A DNA stretch of 64,000 nt. Source: Leptolyngbya sp. SIOISBB (lineage in GTDB: Bacteria; Cyanobacteriota; Cyanobacteriia; Phormidesmidales; Phormidesmidaceae). This document shows, piece after piece, positions 48,642 to 57,770 of this stretch. The notes under the pieces were generated by a model that saw nothing but the letters and a program-made list of their open reading frames with translations, did no database searches and was not told the DNA's origin. A program made the position numbers and the translations under genes. Every line of letters begins with the position of its first letter. Position 1 is the first letter of the stretch. The stretch lies in the NCBI GenBank assembly GCA_010671905.1, contig JAAHII010000001.1:6720026-6784025 (forward strand). The letters are read 5' to 3'.

Positions 48642-49523
48642 ATGATTTCTTCTGACCTTATGCATCTCGACGCAAGCATTTCGCGGCTCGATCGCAATCA
48701 GGTGCAACTAGACCTCGCCCTGGCCGATGAACACAAACTCAAATCTTTGTTGGTGAACTGTTCGTCAGCGATTGCTCGGCCTCACCAAATCGGGCAGATT
48801 CGGGTTGCAGTGGGGCCGCCGCCTAACTCGGATGGGTTGGAGCACATCGATGCGGTGATTGAGTATGAGCATGTCTGGTGTCTGCCAGCAGAGGGGGCGC
48901 CCTCTGGAGAAGACTTTTCAGTGCGAGATTTGCAGTCGCTGACCCGTTGCCAGTCTGATCTCAAGACGCTGGCCTGGCGGGTGAATCTTTCAGAAGCGAT
49001 CGCCCTGCTGCAACACGGCGGCTTTCATGAAGATCAAATCCAGCGGATTTTACAGCTGCCCTATGAGGCGTGGTATCGCTCTTGGTGGGACACGCTAGAA
49101 CCCCAGGGTCATCTCGGCTTACCCTTTCAACGCTGGTTCCGCACGCGCTGCTACAGCGATGGCACTTATACCCTGCAATATACCGACCACTATGCCCAAG
49201 ACGCACCTCGTTGCTTTCGAGGAGTTTGGCAGCAAGTCCCCCTAATGATTAGCCATAGCAGCGGCCAGTTTGGCGAAATCTTGACCGGTCTCCGTAAGGC
49301 TCGTCATATGCTCAAAACAGATCGCTGTCTGTTGCTTGCAGATGCCCTGACTGATTTAGAAGCCGAGGCCTATATTCGTCAGGGGGTGAGCCTATATTCC
49401 TTGCAGCAGTCGCCCTTGGTGGAATCGTCTTTATGTCAGCGGTGCGATCGCGTTCAGTGTCCGATGAGCGATCGGCTTGATGCTCCTGTCGTTAATTGCA
49501 AAGCTTATGTCTCTCATTCTTAA
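48642..49523 (+). CDS. Conserved-looking hypothetical protein with C-terminal Cys cluster
   Basis: A 293-residue soluble protein that I do not recognise. It has a mixed N-terminal part (LDASISRLDRNQVQLDLALA), a middle rich in Trp/Tyr/Arg (YEAWYRSWWDTLEPQGHLGL, then CYSDGTYTLQYTDHYAQDAP), and a C-terminal Cys cluster CQRCDRVQCPM followed by VVNCKAYVSH. HIP1 sites within it suggest a resident gene. Its last 24 codons are found again, diverged, at 51124-51196, on the other side of the EEP nuclease module. A terminator/attenuator lies just upstream. Confidence 0.65.
   Translation: MISSDLMHLDASISRLDRNQVQLDLALADEHKLKSLLVNCSSAIARPHQIGQIRVAVGPPPNSDGLEHIDAVIEYEHVWCLPAEGAPSGEDFSVRDLQSLTRCQSDLKTLAWRVNLSEAIALLQHGGFHEDQIQRILQLPYEAWYRSWWDTLEPQGHLGLPFQRWFRTRCYSDGTYTLQYTDHYAQDAPRCFRGVWQQVPLMISHSSGQFGEILTGLRKARHMLKTDRCLLLADALTDLEAEAYIRQGVSLYSLQQSPLVESSLCQRCDRVQCPMSDRLDAPVVNCKAYVSHS
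49451..49523 (+). repeat. Direct repeat copy 1 (3' end of the 48642 gene)
   Basis: The last 73 bases of the gene, including its stop codon. They match 51124-51196 at 57 of 73 positions with equal length, and both copies read VQC-MSDR-PVVNCKAY-SH-stop. Confidence 0.7.
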
Positions 49524-49673
49524 CACTTGAAACAAATATAATGGCCCGATTGAAACGGCAACGGGAGAGAGTTTCCGTGAAATCGCTAATGTTTTGGGTA
49601 GATTATTGATAATGCGAGGTAGAGGATTTCCTCCTGCCATAGTATTTACCCTCAAGATGAAGAAGAGATAGCT

Positions 49674-50490
49674 TTGTGTCAAATTGTTTTTTGGAATTTG
49701 AACCGGAAAGACTTGACTGACCTTGTCTGCAATTTGGCATTATCAACAAATGCAGATGTTATCGTGCTCATCGAATCTGCGGTCAAAATCTACGACAGTC
49801 TTACAGCACTTCAGTCAAAGGTTGATACTAACTACTTCATACCAACATCAATTTCCAACGAAAAATTCCATTGTCTTTGCCGACAGCCATCATTCGACAT
49901 GTCCGAGGTTCACAATGGATATAGAACAAGTGTGCGAAGACTTTCAATTGGCGAAGAACTTCTGCTTTTTATATCTTGTTCACGGGGTAGATGTTCGGAA
50001 CTACGATAGAGAATCGAGACAGGCCTTTGCGCATAGCCTTGGCGAAGAAATTCGTTTTGTTACATCTGAACAACAAAATAATCACCTGATTATTTTGGGG
50101 GATTTGAATATGAACCCATATGATCGAGGTATGAACCTCGCACCTGGTCTAAATGCCATGATGACAAGAGAATGCGTTCGTCGTGGGCAGCGGAAGTACC
50201 AGGGTAAGCAGTATGATCTCTTCTATAATCCGATGTGGAGCCTGTTTGGTGACAATACATCTGGGCCCGCTGGCACCATCTATGACACAAGCAGCCAAGG
50301 ACCTTACGGATGGAACATGTTCGATCAGGCATTAGTGCACTACTCGATTGTAGACAAGTTCGCCAATGTTCAAATCCTGACCCAAGCTGGTGCAACCCCG
50401 TTGTTGACCTCTAAGGGGCGTCCAAATTCTTTGCAAGCATCTGATCATTTGCCGATTTTGCTGAGTTTGAAGGGAGACAATAATGGCTAG
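49674..50490 (+). CDS. Endonuclease/exonuclease/phosphatase (EEP) superfamily protein, one frameshift
   Basis: A restored protein of about 271 residues. It has the EEP landmarks: QIVFWNLNRKD (Asn), VIVLIES (metal Glu), LIILGDLNMNPYD (GDxN), FDQALVHYS and SDHLPILLSL (catalytic SDH). The reading breaks at a T5 run (49966-49970); removing one T joins SIGEELLLLYLVHGVDVRNY. The start is TTG 49674. No GCGATCGC occurs in it. It overlaps the next gene by 8 bases. EEP proteins cut nucleic acids or dephosphorylate small substrates; the target is unknown. Confidence 0.8.
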
Positions 50491-51025
50491 TTATTGGCCT
50501 AAAGGCGTAGACCTCAAGGACATTTCATCACCTCGCACAATTTTGGAATCGGCTCAGCAAGAATGGGTTGATCATAGTGATGGTCTACTAACTCTTATAA
50601 TCCAGGATACCCAATCGACTGATGGTGACGCGATGCTTGTCGTATACGCTAAGCACATGCCATCGAATCGAACAGTTACTTTATTTTCTGTCGTACATAG
50701 AACTGACGCCCCCTATCCCGCACGAATTCAACCGCGTAATGAAGAACTTCCAAATTTCCTCAAGAAAACGTATACGCGTTCAGATGCAGCTGATTTAGAC
50801 AAGGTTGTCCGTCAAATGACAGCAAATACGATTGTTAACACATGGGTCTGTGATACACCTAGTGAATTTCGCTCTCGCCTCGAAGATGTGTTTGATCTCG
50901 GCACGGTGAAGTCAGAAATCCTTAATCTGATTGCAGTAGGGAACTCTGTTTCTGCTGGTTACGAAACCGAAATAACTGAAAGTACATCACAAGCCGGAGA
51001 AGACAAAGAATCAAACACTGAATAA
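50483..51025 (+). CDS. Hypothetical partner of the EEP protein
   Basis: A 180-residue soluble protein that I do not recognise. The N-terminal half has beta-rich character (GLLTLIIQDTQSTDGDAMLV, then SNRTVTLFSVVHRTD), the middle helical (RSDAADLDKVVRQMTANTIV), and the last 25 residues are acidic and Ser/Thr rich (low complexity). Its ATG overlaps the end of the EEP gene, so the two are translated together. It may be an inhibitor, targeting or effector partner; no evidence decides. Confidence 0.65.
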   Translation: MASYWPKGVDLKDISSPRTILESAQQEWVDHSDGLLTLIIQDTQSTDGDAMLVVYAKHMPSNRTVTLFSVVHRTDAPYPARIQPRNEELPNFLKKTYTRSDAADLDKVVRQMTANTIVNTWVCDTPSEFRSRLEDVFDLGTVKSEILNLIAVGNSVSAGYETEITESTSQAGEDKESNTE

Positions 51026-51389
51026 TAGCCAGCATTGGTTGTGGAAGTTTAGTCACTAAACGGACTTTTCGGGGTAAGGGTTTTTGTAACTGTTTCGTCT
51101 AGTGCTCGATGCGTTTGATATCTCGTTCAATGTCTGATGAGCGATCGGCCAAACATCCCCGTCGTTAATTGCAAAGCCTACATTTCTCATACCTAAAGCA
51201 CCTCTGCTCTCACTCAAAATCATTAGTGCGATCGCAAATCTCCATAGGCTGAGTTGATGACAGACAGTCCAGAAATTTAAGCTGACTGGCATTGGTTGGC
51301 CATGAATGTAAATTCTAAAGTGTCCTAACTCAGTCTTCCGTTGCCATTTTGTGAGGTAGATCGAGGCGTTATACGGCAGCAGCGATTGC
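51026..51389. other. Right border of the EEP module
   Basis: About 365 bases without a gene. It holds the second, diverged copy of the 48642 gene's 3' end (51124-51196). A HIP1 site (GCGATCGC) reappears at about 51230, marking return to resident-like sequence. Confidence 0.5.
51124..51196 (+). repeat. Direct repeat copy 2 (orphan gene 3' end)
   Basis: 73 bases matching 49451-49523, with stop codon in the same place. Differences are partly synonymous (for example GCTTAT to GCCTAC), so the copy diverged while still coding and probably came from a relative's gene. There is no upstream gene body in frame. Confidence 0.65.
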
Positions 51390-52517
51390 TTAGAAACTCA
51401 AGAATTCAAGTACTGTCTCGATAAACTGATTTCTCCCTCGCTCTGGCCGATCATTAAACAAATAATGCGTTGCGTCTGGGATGGTCATGGTTTGTACTAT
51501 TGGCGCATTCACAAGCTCAGATGCCAGGGTTGATGCATCTTCGGGACGTGACCAAAAATCTAGTGCCCCTCGAACAAATAACGTCGGGGTATAGATATCG
51601 CCGGCTTCCCAATACTGATAGCCCTGAGCCAGATTAAAGCTTTCTTCTCGATAAGCCGTTGGAATCTGGGCACTGGGCGGCGTTCGGGTTTGGCTAGTGG
51701 GATCTAATTGAACAGCGGTGCGAGCGTAAGCATCGGCAACGGCTGGATCGCGCCATTGGGCTTTGTCATCTATAGGAATCGAATTATCCCACCCTCGCAG
51801 AAACCCGTCGAAATCAACCAATCGATACGCGCCGCCGCTAGCGTTAAAGGTGCCTGGTTGATCGGGGTTCTCAAATCGTTCAGTCAATGGCCATGGTGCA
51901 TCCACCCCGTAAAGACTGTTCAGCATAATCAGATGGCTAACTCTATCGTTGTGACGAGTGGTATACAACCCCGCCCAGTGGCCACCTGTTGCCCAGCCAA
52001 TCAGGGCAATGTGGGTTTGCTCAGTGCGATCGCGTATCCACTCGATAACGGCACCAATATCACGGATAGCTTCCTCAGATGTCACTGCCGGAGGATTGCG
52101 ATTGGCGGGTTTAGCCAGCACCCTAGGGCGAGTCGAACGTTCCCAACCGCGGACATTCATAATGTAGACTCGGTGTCCTGCTTGAGCGAAATCGGCTGCC
52201 AGAGAGTAGCCCGGAACATTAAGGTCAAAGGATGCCACCCCGCCAGGTCCGCCGCCATGAATCAACAGAATCGGTACACCTGTTGGCGGTGAGCTTGACA
52301 TCACTTCTCGAACGAATATCTCGATTCCTGGGTCACTTTCTACAAATACATCGACGCGAGAGACCGTTGAGCTTGATAGATTCTTTTGCTCGCTTGCTTG
52401 GATAGCAGCGGCAGCAGCAAGCGTAACGCTGCTCTCGACGAGTACTGTCAGACCTGCTGCGACCCATAGAAGCAGCAGCATGCCATAAAAATTCCTGCTC
52501 GTTTTCATGCCAATCAT
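51390..52517 (-). CDS. Secreted alpha/beta hydrolase-like protein lacking the nucleophile Ser
   Basis: A 375-residue protein with an N-terminal signal or anchor (FYGMLLLLWVAAGLTVLVES). The hydrolase fold is visible: ILLIHGGGPGGVASFDLNVP, then VYIMNVRGWERS, and the acid-His region FVRGALDFWSRPED and IPDATHYLFNDRP. The nucleophile elbow reads IGWATGGHW, where Gly-x-Ser-x-Gly would put Ser; here it is Ala. It may be inactive or use another residue. It is divergent from a LysR gene. Confidence 0.82.
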   Translation of the reverse strand: MIGMKTSRNFYGMLLLLWVAAGLTVLVESSVTLAAAAAIQASEQKNLSSSTVSRVDVFVESDPGIEIFVREVMSSSPPTGVPILLIHGGGPGGVASFDLNVPGYSLAADFAQAGHRVYIMNVRGWERSTRPRVLAKPANRNPPAVTSEEAIRDIGAVIEWIRDRTEQTHIALIGWATGGHWAGLYTTRHNDRVSHLIMLNSLYGVDAPWPLTERFENPDQPGTFNASGGAYRLVDFDGFLRGWDNSIPIDDKAQWRDPAVADAYARTAVQLDPTSQTRTPPSAQIPTAYREESFNLAQGYQYWEAGDIYTPTLFVRGALDFWSRPEDASTLASELVNAPIVQTMTIPDATHYLFNDRPERGRNQFIETVLEFLSF

Positions 52518-52617
52518 CTTTCAAATTGCTCAATATCTGCCTATCTGCGACTGTAGAATGAGCCTTTATGGATGTCCAACACCTCTTAAGTCCGTAATTA
52601 ACACCCAAAAAGTTCAA

Positions 52618-53529
52618 ATGGAGTTACGTCATTTGCGCTACTTTGTGGCGGTGGCTGAAGAATTACACTTTGGCCGTGCTGCCCAACGCTTACAGATGGC
52701 GCAGCAGCCGTTGAGTCGGCAAATTCGTCATCTGGAATCGGAATTAAACGTATTGCTCTTTCACCGTACGAAACGCACCGTTCGCTTGACTGAAGCAGGC
52801 AAAGCATTTTGGCAAGAAGCCCAGAAAACGTTAAGGCAGGCAGAACATGCCATTGCCGTTGCCCAGCAAGTAGATCGTGGTGAAGCGGGTCATCTTCAGG
52901 TTGGCTTTACAGGACCCATTCTCAATAGTGTTTTACCCGCTATTGTGCGTCAATTCACAGAGCGTTATCCAGATATTCATCTGGAGTTAAATCGTCTATC
53001 CACAGCGGAGCAGATCGATGCTCTCCTCAGTCAAAATATCCAGGTTGGACTGCTGCACCCTCCTATTGATGCTCCCTCACTAGCCCAGGCAGTGATTTAT
53101 CGAGAACCGTTAATTGCCGCAATTCCAGATATTCATCCTTTAGCCCAAGACCTCTCAGAACCAATTTCGGTCAAGGCCCTTGCCAATGAACCGTTTATTT
53201 TGTTTCCTAGACAAATTGGCCCGACGCTATACGACGCGATTATCAGCTTTTGCCAACAATCTGGCTTCAGCCCAACTGTCGTTCAGGAGGCGTTTCCACA
53301 GCAAACCATTCTTGGATTGATCGCCTCGGGGCTTGGAGTATCGTTAATTCACGCCTCTGTTGAATGCATTCAGCAACGAGGTGTTGTCACCCTACCCCTT
53401 AGAGAAATCACGCCTCAATTAGAATCAGCAATTGTCTGGTCTACCGACACACCCCACCCAGCCCTGTTTAAGTTTCTTGAAGTGGTTCAGGAAATATGCT
53501 CCCATAACCCCCATGCACCCGACTGCTGA
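52618..53529 (+). CDS. LysR-family transcriptional regulator
   Basis: A 303-residue regulator. The N-terminal HTH begins MELRHLRYFVAVAEELHFGR, AAQRLQMAQQPLSRQIRHLE, typical of LysR proteins of the BenM/CatM-like group. The substrate-binding half has VGFTGPILNSVLPAIVRQFT. ATG 52618 is chosen because the domain starts there; the upstream open frame is not family-like. It is divergent from the secreted hydrolase gene, which it probably controls. Confidence 0.92.
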   Translation: MELRHLRYFVAVAEELHFGRAAQRLQMAQQPLSRQIRHLESELNVLLFHRTKRTVRLTEAGKAFWQEAQKTLRQAEHAIAVAQQVDRGEAGHLQVGFTGPILNSVLPAIVRQFTERYPDIHLELNRLSTAEQIDALLSQNIQVGLLHPPIDAPSLAQAVIYREPLIAAIPDIHPLAQDLSEPISVKALANEPFILFPRQIGPTLYDAIISFCQQSGFSPTVVQEAFPQQTILGLIASGLGVSLIHASVECIQQRGVVTLPLREITPQLESAIVWSTDTPHPALFKFLEVVQEICSHNPHAPDC

Positions 53530-53705
53530 AAGGTGATCTATCAGAGTCGAATCATCTGCAGCGAGTCATTGGAGAGGTTAGCCAGCAATCCTGAGACCCA
53601 TCGAAAGTTGCCGTGTCTGTGCGATCGCTTAAGCCCAGGTTCCGGTATTCAGCAGCGTAAAATCAAGGTGATGAAGCTGTCCTTGATGAATGACTCTGCT
53701 ACTCG

Positions 53706-54830
53706 ATGGAATACCAATATTATGAATTTCAGGCGATTGATCGCCCCCTTACCAACGCTGAACAGAACTATGTGCAAAGTTTATCGAGTCGGGTAAGACC
53801 GACTGCCACGAGAGCTGTTTTTACCTATAGCTATGCAGATTTTCGTGGGAGTCCGTTGTCAGTTCTGGAGAAATGCTTTGATGCCATGCTTTACATGGCG
53901 AATTGGGGCAGCTATCAATTGGCGTTTCGTTTCCCAAAATCAGCGGTCAATGTCCCGGCACTAGAGTCTTACTGTGTTGACAACATCATTGAGGTTGCTA
54001 TAGCAGCAAAGTATGTAACCCTCAATATCGAGATTCATGAAGAGGAAGGCGGTGGGTGGATTGAGGAGAATAATCATTGGCTGAGTGCGTTGATCCCGTT
54101 ACGACAGGCCATTCTTCAAGGCGATTATCGGGTTTTATATCTCGCCTGGCTGCAGGCAGCAGCGGTTTCTGCCTACTTGGAGGAGGATGCACAAGAGCCC
54201 CCGGTGCCACCCAATTTGCAAAAACTCAATGCTCCACTCCAATCATTTGTTGACTGGTTAGAAATGGATCCGGATTTAATTGCGGTGGCAGCACAGATCA
54301 GTCAAACGCAAAAAGTACTCAAAGAACCTTTCAAAGATTGGGTTAATGCACTCTCGGACAAAGAGAAAACAAAATTGCTCGTAGAAATTGTGACAGGAGA
54401 CTCAGCGATCGCGAGCCAACTCCAGGCACGTTTACGTCAGCAGTTTGCTCAAGCCCCTGAACTCTCCTCTGTATCTGATGTTGATCGGCGACTCTTTTCA
54501 GAGCTAAGAGCCCTAGCTGAAACACAACGTTCGGAGCGTCAGGCCAAAGAGAAAGCTGCAGCCAAAGCCAAACGCCATCGGTATTTGAAATCCTTAAAGC
54601 CTCAGCAAGCACAGATTTGGGAAACCATCAAAGATCTGATCGCGCGCAAGCAAGCGCAGCACTATGAGCAGGCTATCCAACACCTGATTGACTTGCGGGA
54701 TTTAGCGGCGTTAGAGGGTGATTCAGCTATTTTCCAGTCTAGAATCCGACAAATGCAAGCAGATTATTCGAACCGTTCGGGTTTGTTAAGGCGGATGCGT
54801 GAAGCTAAACTTCTGAGAGGGGAGACCTAA
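53706..54830 (+). CDS. Conserved hypothetical protein (SWIM-associated type)
   Basis: A 374-residue protein beginning MEYQYYEFQAIDRPLTNAEQ, followed by YSYADFRGSPLSVLEKCFDA and HEEEGGGWIEENNHWLSALI. I recall this N-terminal region from proteins often encoded next to SWIM zinc-finger genes; no such neighbour is present here. The C-terminal half is charged and helical (AETQRSERQAKEKAAAKAKR), probably a coiled coil. Function is unknown. A weaker attC-like site follows 45 bases after its stop. Confidence 0.75.
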   Translation: MEYQYYEFQAIDRPLTNAEQNYVQSLSSRVRPTATRAVFTYSYADFRGSPLSVLEKCFDAMLYMANWGSYQLAFRFPKSAVNVPALESYCVDNIIEVAIAAKYVTLNIEIHEEEGGGWIEENNHWLSALIPLRQAILQGDYRVLYLAWLQAAAVSAYLEEDAQEPPVPPNLQKLNAPLQSFVDWLEMDPDLIAVAAQISQTQKVLKEPFKDWVNALSDKEKTKLLVEIVTGDSAIASQLQARLRQQFAQAPELSSVSDVDRRLFSELRALAETQRSERQAKEKAAAKAKRHRYLKSLKPQQAQIWETIKDLIARKQAQHYEQAIQHLIDLRDLAALEGDSAIFQSRIRQMQADYSNRSGLLRRMREAKLLRGET

Positions 54831-54874
54831 CCAATGACTCTTGGTGAGAGGTTAATTGGGTGCGGCGTCATGCT

Positions 54875-54962
54875 GGCTAACACTTAGCCGTGGCGGACTA
54901 CTTTATCCAGGATCGGCTGGGTAAAATAGGCTCTCTGAAGCTGCTGAGCGTCGCCGTTATGC
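54875..54962 (+). repeat. Degenerate attC-like site C
   Basis: 88 bases from GGCTAAC to GTTATGC. The left part (GGCTAACACTTAGCCGTGGC, then GGAC) and right part (GCTGAGCGTCGCCGTTATGC) resemble sites A and B, but the inner arms pair poorly. It may be a decayed attC or coincidental similarity. Confidence 0.35.
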
Positions 54963-55042
54963 CGCAGTTGTAAGAGCCAATAATCAAAAACGCGGCTCAC
55001 TCTCAAATTGGTGTGAGCCGCACAGAGATTAAAAATTGCAGT

Positions 55043-55279
55043 CTATGCTAAATCTGTCAGAGATGCACCAAAGTTGATATGGAAAGGTTGGTCATCTAAT
55101 ATCAATGCTGGAACAGATTGAACACCTTGGGCTTTTGCCTCTGCAATCTTTTCTTTTCTTTCACCCAAATGAATTACGTCTAATTCATAGCGATTAGGAT
55201 CAAGAGCCTGAGCAACATTTTGCTCAGCACTGATGCAAACTGGACAACCAGCATGATAGAAAGTCGCCTTTGATTTCAT
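55043..55279 (-). CDS. Thioredoxin/glutaredoxin-like protein with CPVC
   Basis: A 78-residue protein: ATFYHAGCPVCISAEQNVAQ supplies the CXXC redox site, and GVQSVPALILDDQPFHINFG has the cis-Pro loop. It is short for thioredoxin and near glutaredoxin or NrdH size. It is divergent from an HxlR gene, suggesting a redox-regulated pair. Confidence 0.85.
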   Translation of the reverse strand: MKSKATFYHAGCPVCISAEQNVAQALDPNRYELDVIHLGERKEKIAEAKAQGVQSVPALILDDQPFHINFGASLTDLA

Positions 55280-55344
55280 AGTGTGTATTCCTTACTTTAG
55301 ATTGCAAAATCACCCTAGCAAAATGGCGAAATCAGAAAAAGCAG

Positions 55345-55377
55345 GTACGATTTAGTGTCATAGGTACTTTTTAGTAC
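55345..55377. promoter_or_regulatory. Candidate HxlR operator with three GTAC cores
   Basis: GTAC occurs at 55345-55348, 55364-55367 and 55374-55377, the last two as GTAC-TTTTTA-GTAC. It lies between the divergent thioredoxin-like and HxlR genes. HxlR-type regulators bind GTAC-containing inverted repeats, so autoregulation is likely. Confidence 0.45.
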
Positions 55378-55390
55378 TGAATTGAGTCAG

Positions 55391-55774
55391 ATGACTGATC
55401 CAGAAAATACAAATACTTTTGTTAAGCAGACACCAGCATTCAAAATGACTGAGGATGTTTTGGGATGTAAATGGTCGCTGACAGTTCTTCAACTTGTGCG
55501 GCAAGGAATTTCCCGACCGGGTTCGATGGTGCGTAGTGTTGAGGGACTGACAACAAAAGTGTTAAATGAACGCTTAAGAAAGCTAATGCGTTATAAGATT
55601 CTCAAACGTCATGCCTATCCAGAAATCCCTCCTCGTGTTGAATACCGTCTAACTCCTTTGGGAGAAAAATTTATAGGTATTTTGGATCAGCTTGCAGAGC
55701 TTGACGAAGAACTTGAGAGTGAAATAAGCAGTAATGACTCTGGTATAACCAGCCTGTTGGGGCGGAAAATTTAG
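55391..55774 (+). CDS. HxlR-family transcriptional regulator
   Basis: A protein of about 127 residues with the winged helix of the HxlR family: EDVLGCKWSLTVLQLVRQGI, then RPGSMVRSVEGLTTKVLNER, LRKLMRYKILKRHAYPEIPP, RVEYRLTPLGE. HxlR proteins sense oxidants or electrophiles, and Cys in VLGCKW near the N-terminus could be the sensor. ATG 55391 is chosen over TTG 55382. Confidence 0.92.
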   Translation: MTDPENTNTFVKQTPAFKMTEDVLGCKWSLTVLQLVRQGISRPGSMVRSVEGLTTKVLNERLRKLMRYKILKRHAYPEIPPRVEYRLTPLGEKFIGILDQLAELDEELESEISSNDSGITSLLGRKI

Positions 55775-56284
55775 AGATCTTGATGTTGTTTCAAAGATCG
55801 CTCACTGTCGCTCAACAAGAGCATTATGCAACCCGCTCAATCAGTAAATTGTTTCCTCTTATCTCAGAAATCACATGCCAGAATTTCATTGGGAAAAGTT
55901 GCATTGTAAAAACCAACCAACCGGAGGGCTGGGCGCATGGCGGGCAAAAGTACCTGGTGGTTGGATAGTCGCTATTCGTTGTGGGGGGTAGTGAAGGAGG
56001 GGGGAGTGACATTTTATCCAGATCCTTACCATCAATGGGATGGTGGAACTTTACCTTCGTGATTGCCCCTGTGTTGAGGATGTCCGAGCAATATGAACGG
56101 ATGAAATAGTAATGGCTTATAGAGTGATATCTCTAAGAGTAGAATTTCATGAAATAAAAGCGTATAGCATTCAAGCTCCGGATGGTTACTGACTAATGTT
56201 TGGGCTCAATTCTGATGAGGAGATAATCGAGCCTGGAAATTGGTGCCGTTGCTCACAAAAAGGTTACCGCTCAATAAATCAAGC
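55775..56284. other. Intergenic region with no supported gene
   Basis: About 510 bases. A 41-codon frame from the ATG near 55937 (MAGKSTWWLDSRYSLWGVVK) is present but has no family resemblance or clear ribosome site. Confidence 0.4.
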
Positions 56285-56653
56285 ATGACAATTCAACGAA
56301 CTCTGTATGTTTTGGCAGTACCCGATCTTGAAAAATCTATCGGTTTTTATAGTGACGTATTAGGCTTTACTATTCATGAGATTGGTGATCCAGGATGGCG
56401 AATATTTGTAAGAGATAATTGTCGGATTATGGTCGGACACTGTCCTGACGCTGTGCAACCCAATGAATTGGGCGATCATTCTTATTTTGGATATTTTGTT
56501 GTCGATGATGTTGATGATTACTATGACACCGTCACATCCAAGGGTGTCGAAGTGATCAAACCTCTCAAGAGCGAACCGTGGGGTATGCGAGAGTTTGGGA
56601 TCAGAACCATCGATGGTCATCGAATTATGGTGGGCCAAGATCTTGATGAATAG
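56285..56653 (+). CDS. VOC/glyoxalase superfamily protein
   Basis: A 122-residue protein of two beta-alpha-beta-beta-beta units. LYVLAVPDLEKSIGFYSDVL, GFTIHE forms the first and YFGYFVVDDVDDYYDTVTSK, ending GIRTIDGHRIMVGQDLDE, the second. Relatives include glyoxalase I, dioxygenases and resistance proteins. ATG 56285 (MTIQRTLYVLAV) begins the domain. Substrate unknown. Confidence 0.85.
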   Translation: MTIQRTLYVLAVPDLEKSIGFYSDVLGFTIHEIGDPGWRIFVRDNCRIMVGHCPDAVQPNELGDHSYFGYFVVDDVDDYYDTVTSKGVEVIKPLKSEPWGMREFGIRTIDGHRIMVGQDLDE

Positions 56654-56733
56654 CTCAGTTCCCAAAAATCCCTTTTAGCATCGTTTATTCGCTACAAGGG
56701 ATTTTCTGACTGCTCAACTTCAAATATCTCTTG

Positions 56734-57645
56734 CTACAGTAAATCGTTGAAGTGATGACTTAAAAAGTCGATAAAGGTTTGTACACGCAACGAATGTCGG
56801 CGATTCGGTAGATAGAGGGCATAGATGCCGGTATCCAGATGGGCTTGTGGATGCAGCTGAAAATCGGTCAGCACGGCTTGCAACTGCCCTGCCTGGATGT
56901 CTTGCCCAATCAGCCAAGTCGGCATCAAAATCAAACCAACCCCATCTAGGCAAGCCTGACGCAGCACTTCAGAACTGTTGACTGTTAAGGAACCGGCGAC
57001 TTTGACCTCACAAGTTTCCTCATGACGCTGGAACCGCCAAACTTCCTCACGGGTGGCGTAGGTAAAGCACAAACAATTGTGGTGAACCAAATCATCGGGA
57101 TGGTTAGGGATGCCGTGACGCTCAAAATAAGTCGGACTGCCACAGATTAGACGTTGATGGGAGGCGAGTTTGCGGAGGATGAGGCGATCGCTAGAGCGAT
57201 CCAGATTGCCAATGCGAATCACCAGATCGAGATCTTCTTCCACCAGGTTGGCTAACCCGTCGCTCAAACGCAAATCAAGCTTGATCTGAGGATACTGCGC
57301 CAAAAACTTTGCCAGCAGAGGAGCGATATGCAGTCGCCCAAATGCCATGGGCAGGCTGACTCGCAAAATGCCGCGCGGCACATTGCCCTGCTCAGTAACG
57401 GCGAGGGTCGCGTCCTCAACATCTTGGAGGATGCGTACCGCGTGGTCGTAGTATTTTTGCCCTTGAGGTGTCAGCGTGATGCTGCGGGTCGACCGATTCA
57501 GTAACTGTGTGTTGAGCAGGACCTCTAGGGCATTGACTTGGCGCGTGACAGAGGAAACTGCTAGACCTAGTTTGCGAGCCGCTTCCGAAAAGCCTCTCAC
57601 TTCAACTACTTTGACGAACGATCGCATGGCTGCCAGTTGATCCAT
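56734..57645 (-). CDS. LysR-family transcriptional regulator
   Basis: A 303-residue regulator of the common CrgA/AaeR-like group: MDQLAAMRSFVKVVEVRGFS, EAARKLGLAVSSVTRQVNAL in the HTH, then GILRVSLPMAFGRLHIAPLL and LVIRIGNLDRSSDRLILRKL in the effector domain. The true ATG is 57645; the preceding TTG is in frame. It is divergent from the DsbA-like gene. The spacer has TTTGCA/TGCAAA arms (about 57663-57680), a plausible LysR box. Confidence 0.92.
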   Translation of the reverse strand: MDQLAAMRSFVKVVEVRGFSEAARKLGLAVSSVTRQVNALEVLLNTQLLNRSTRSITLTPQGQKYYDHAVRILQDVEDATLAVTEQGNVPRGILRVSLPMAFGRLHIAPLLAKFLAQYPQIKLDLRLSDGLANLVEEDLDLVIRIGNLDRSSDRLILRKLASHQRLICGSPTYFERHGIPNHPDDLVHHNCLCFTYATREEVWRFQRHEETCEVKVAGSLTVNSSEVLRQACLDGVGLILMPTWLIGQDIQAGQLQAVLTDFQLHPQAHLDTGIYALYLPNRRHSLRVQTFIDFLSHHFNDLL

Positions 57646-57770
57646 CAATCCCGTTTTTTAAATTTTGCATTTTTTGCAAAGGTCTTTAGCCTGTTTGCCA
57701 TATTAACGTTCTTCTTGAATGCAATTAAAGTGAGAACGGTAAACGATATAGCCACCGCAAGGAGGCCATC

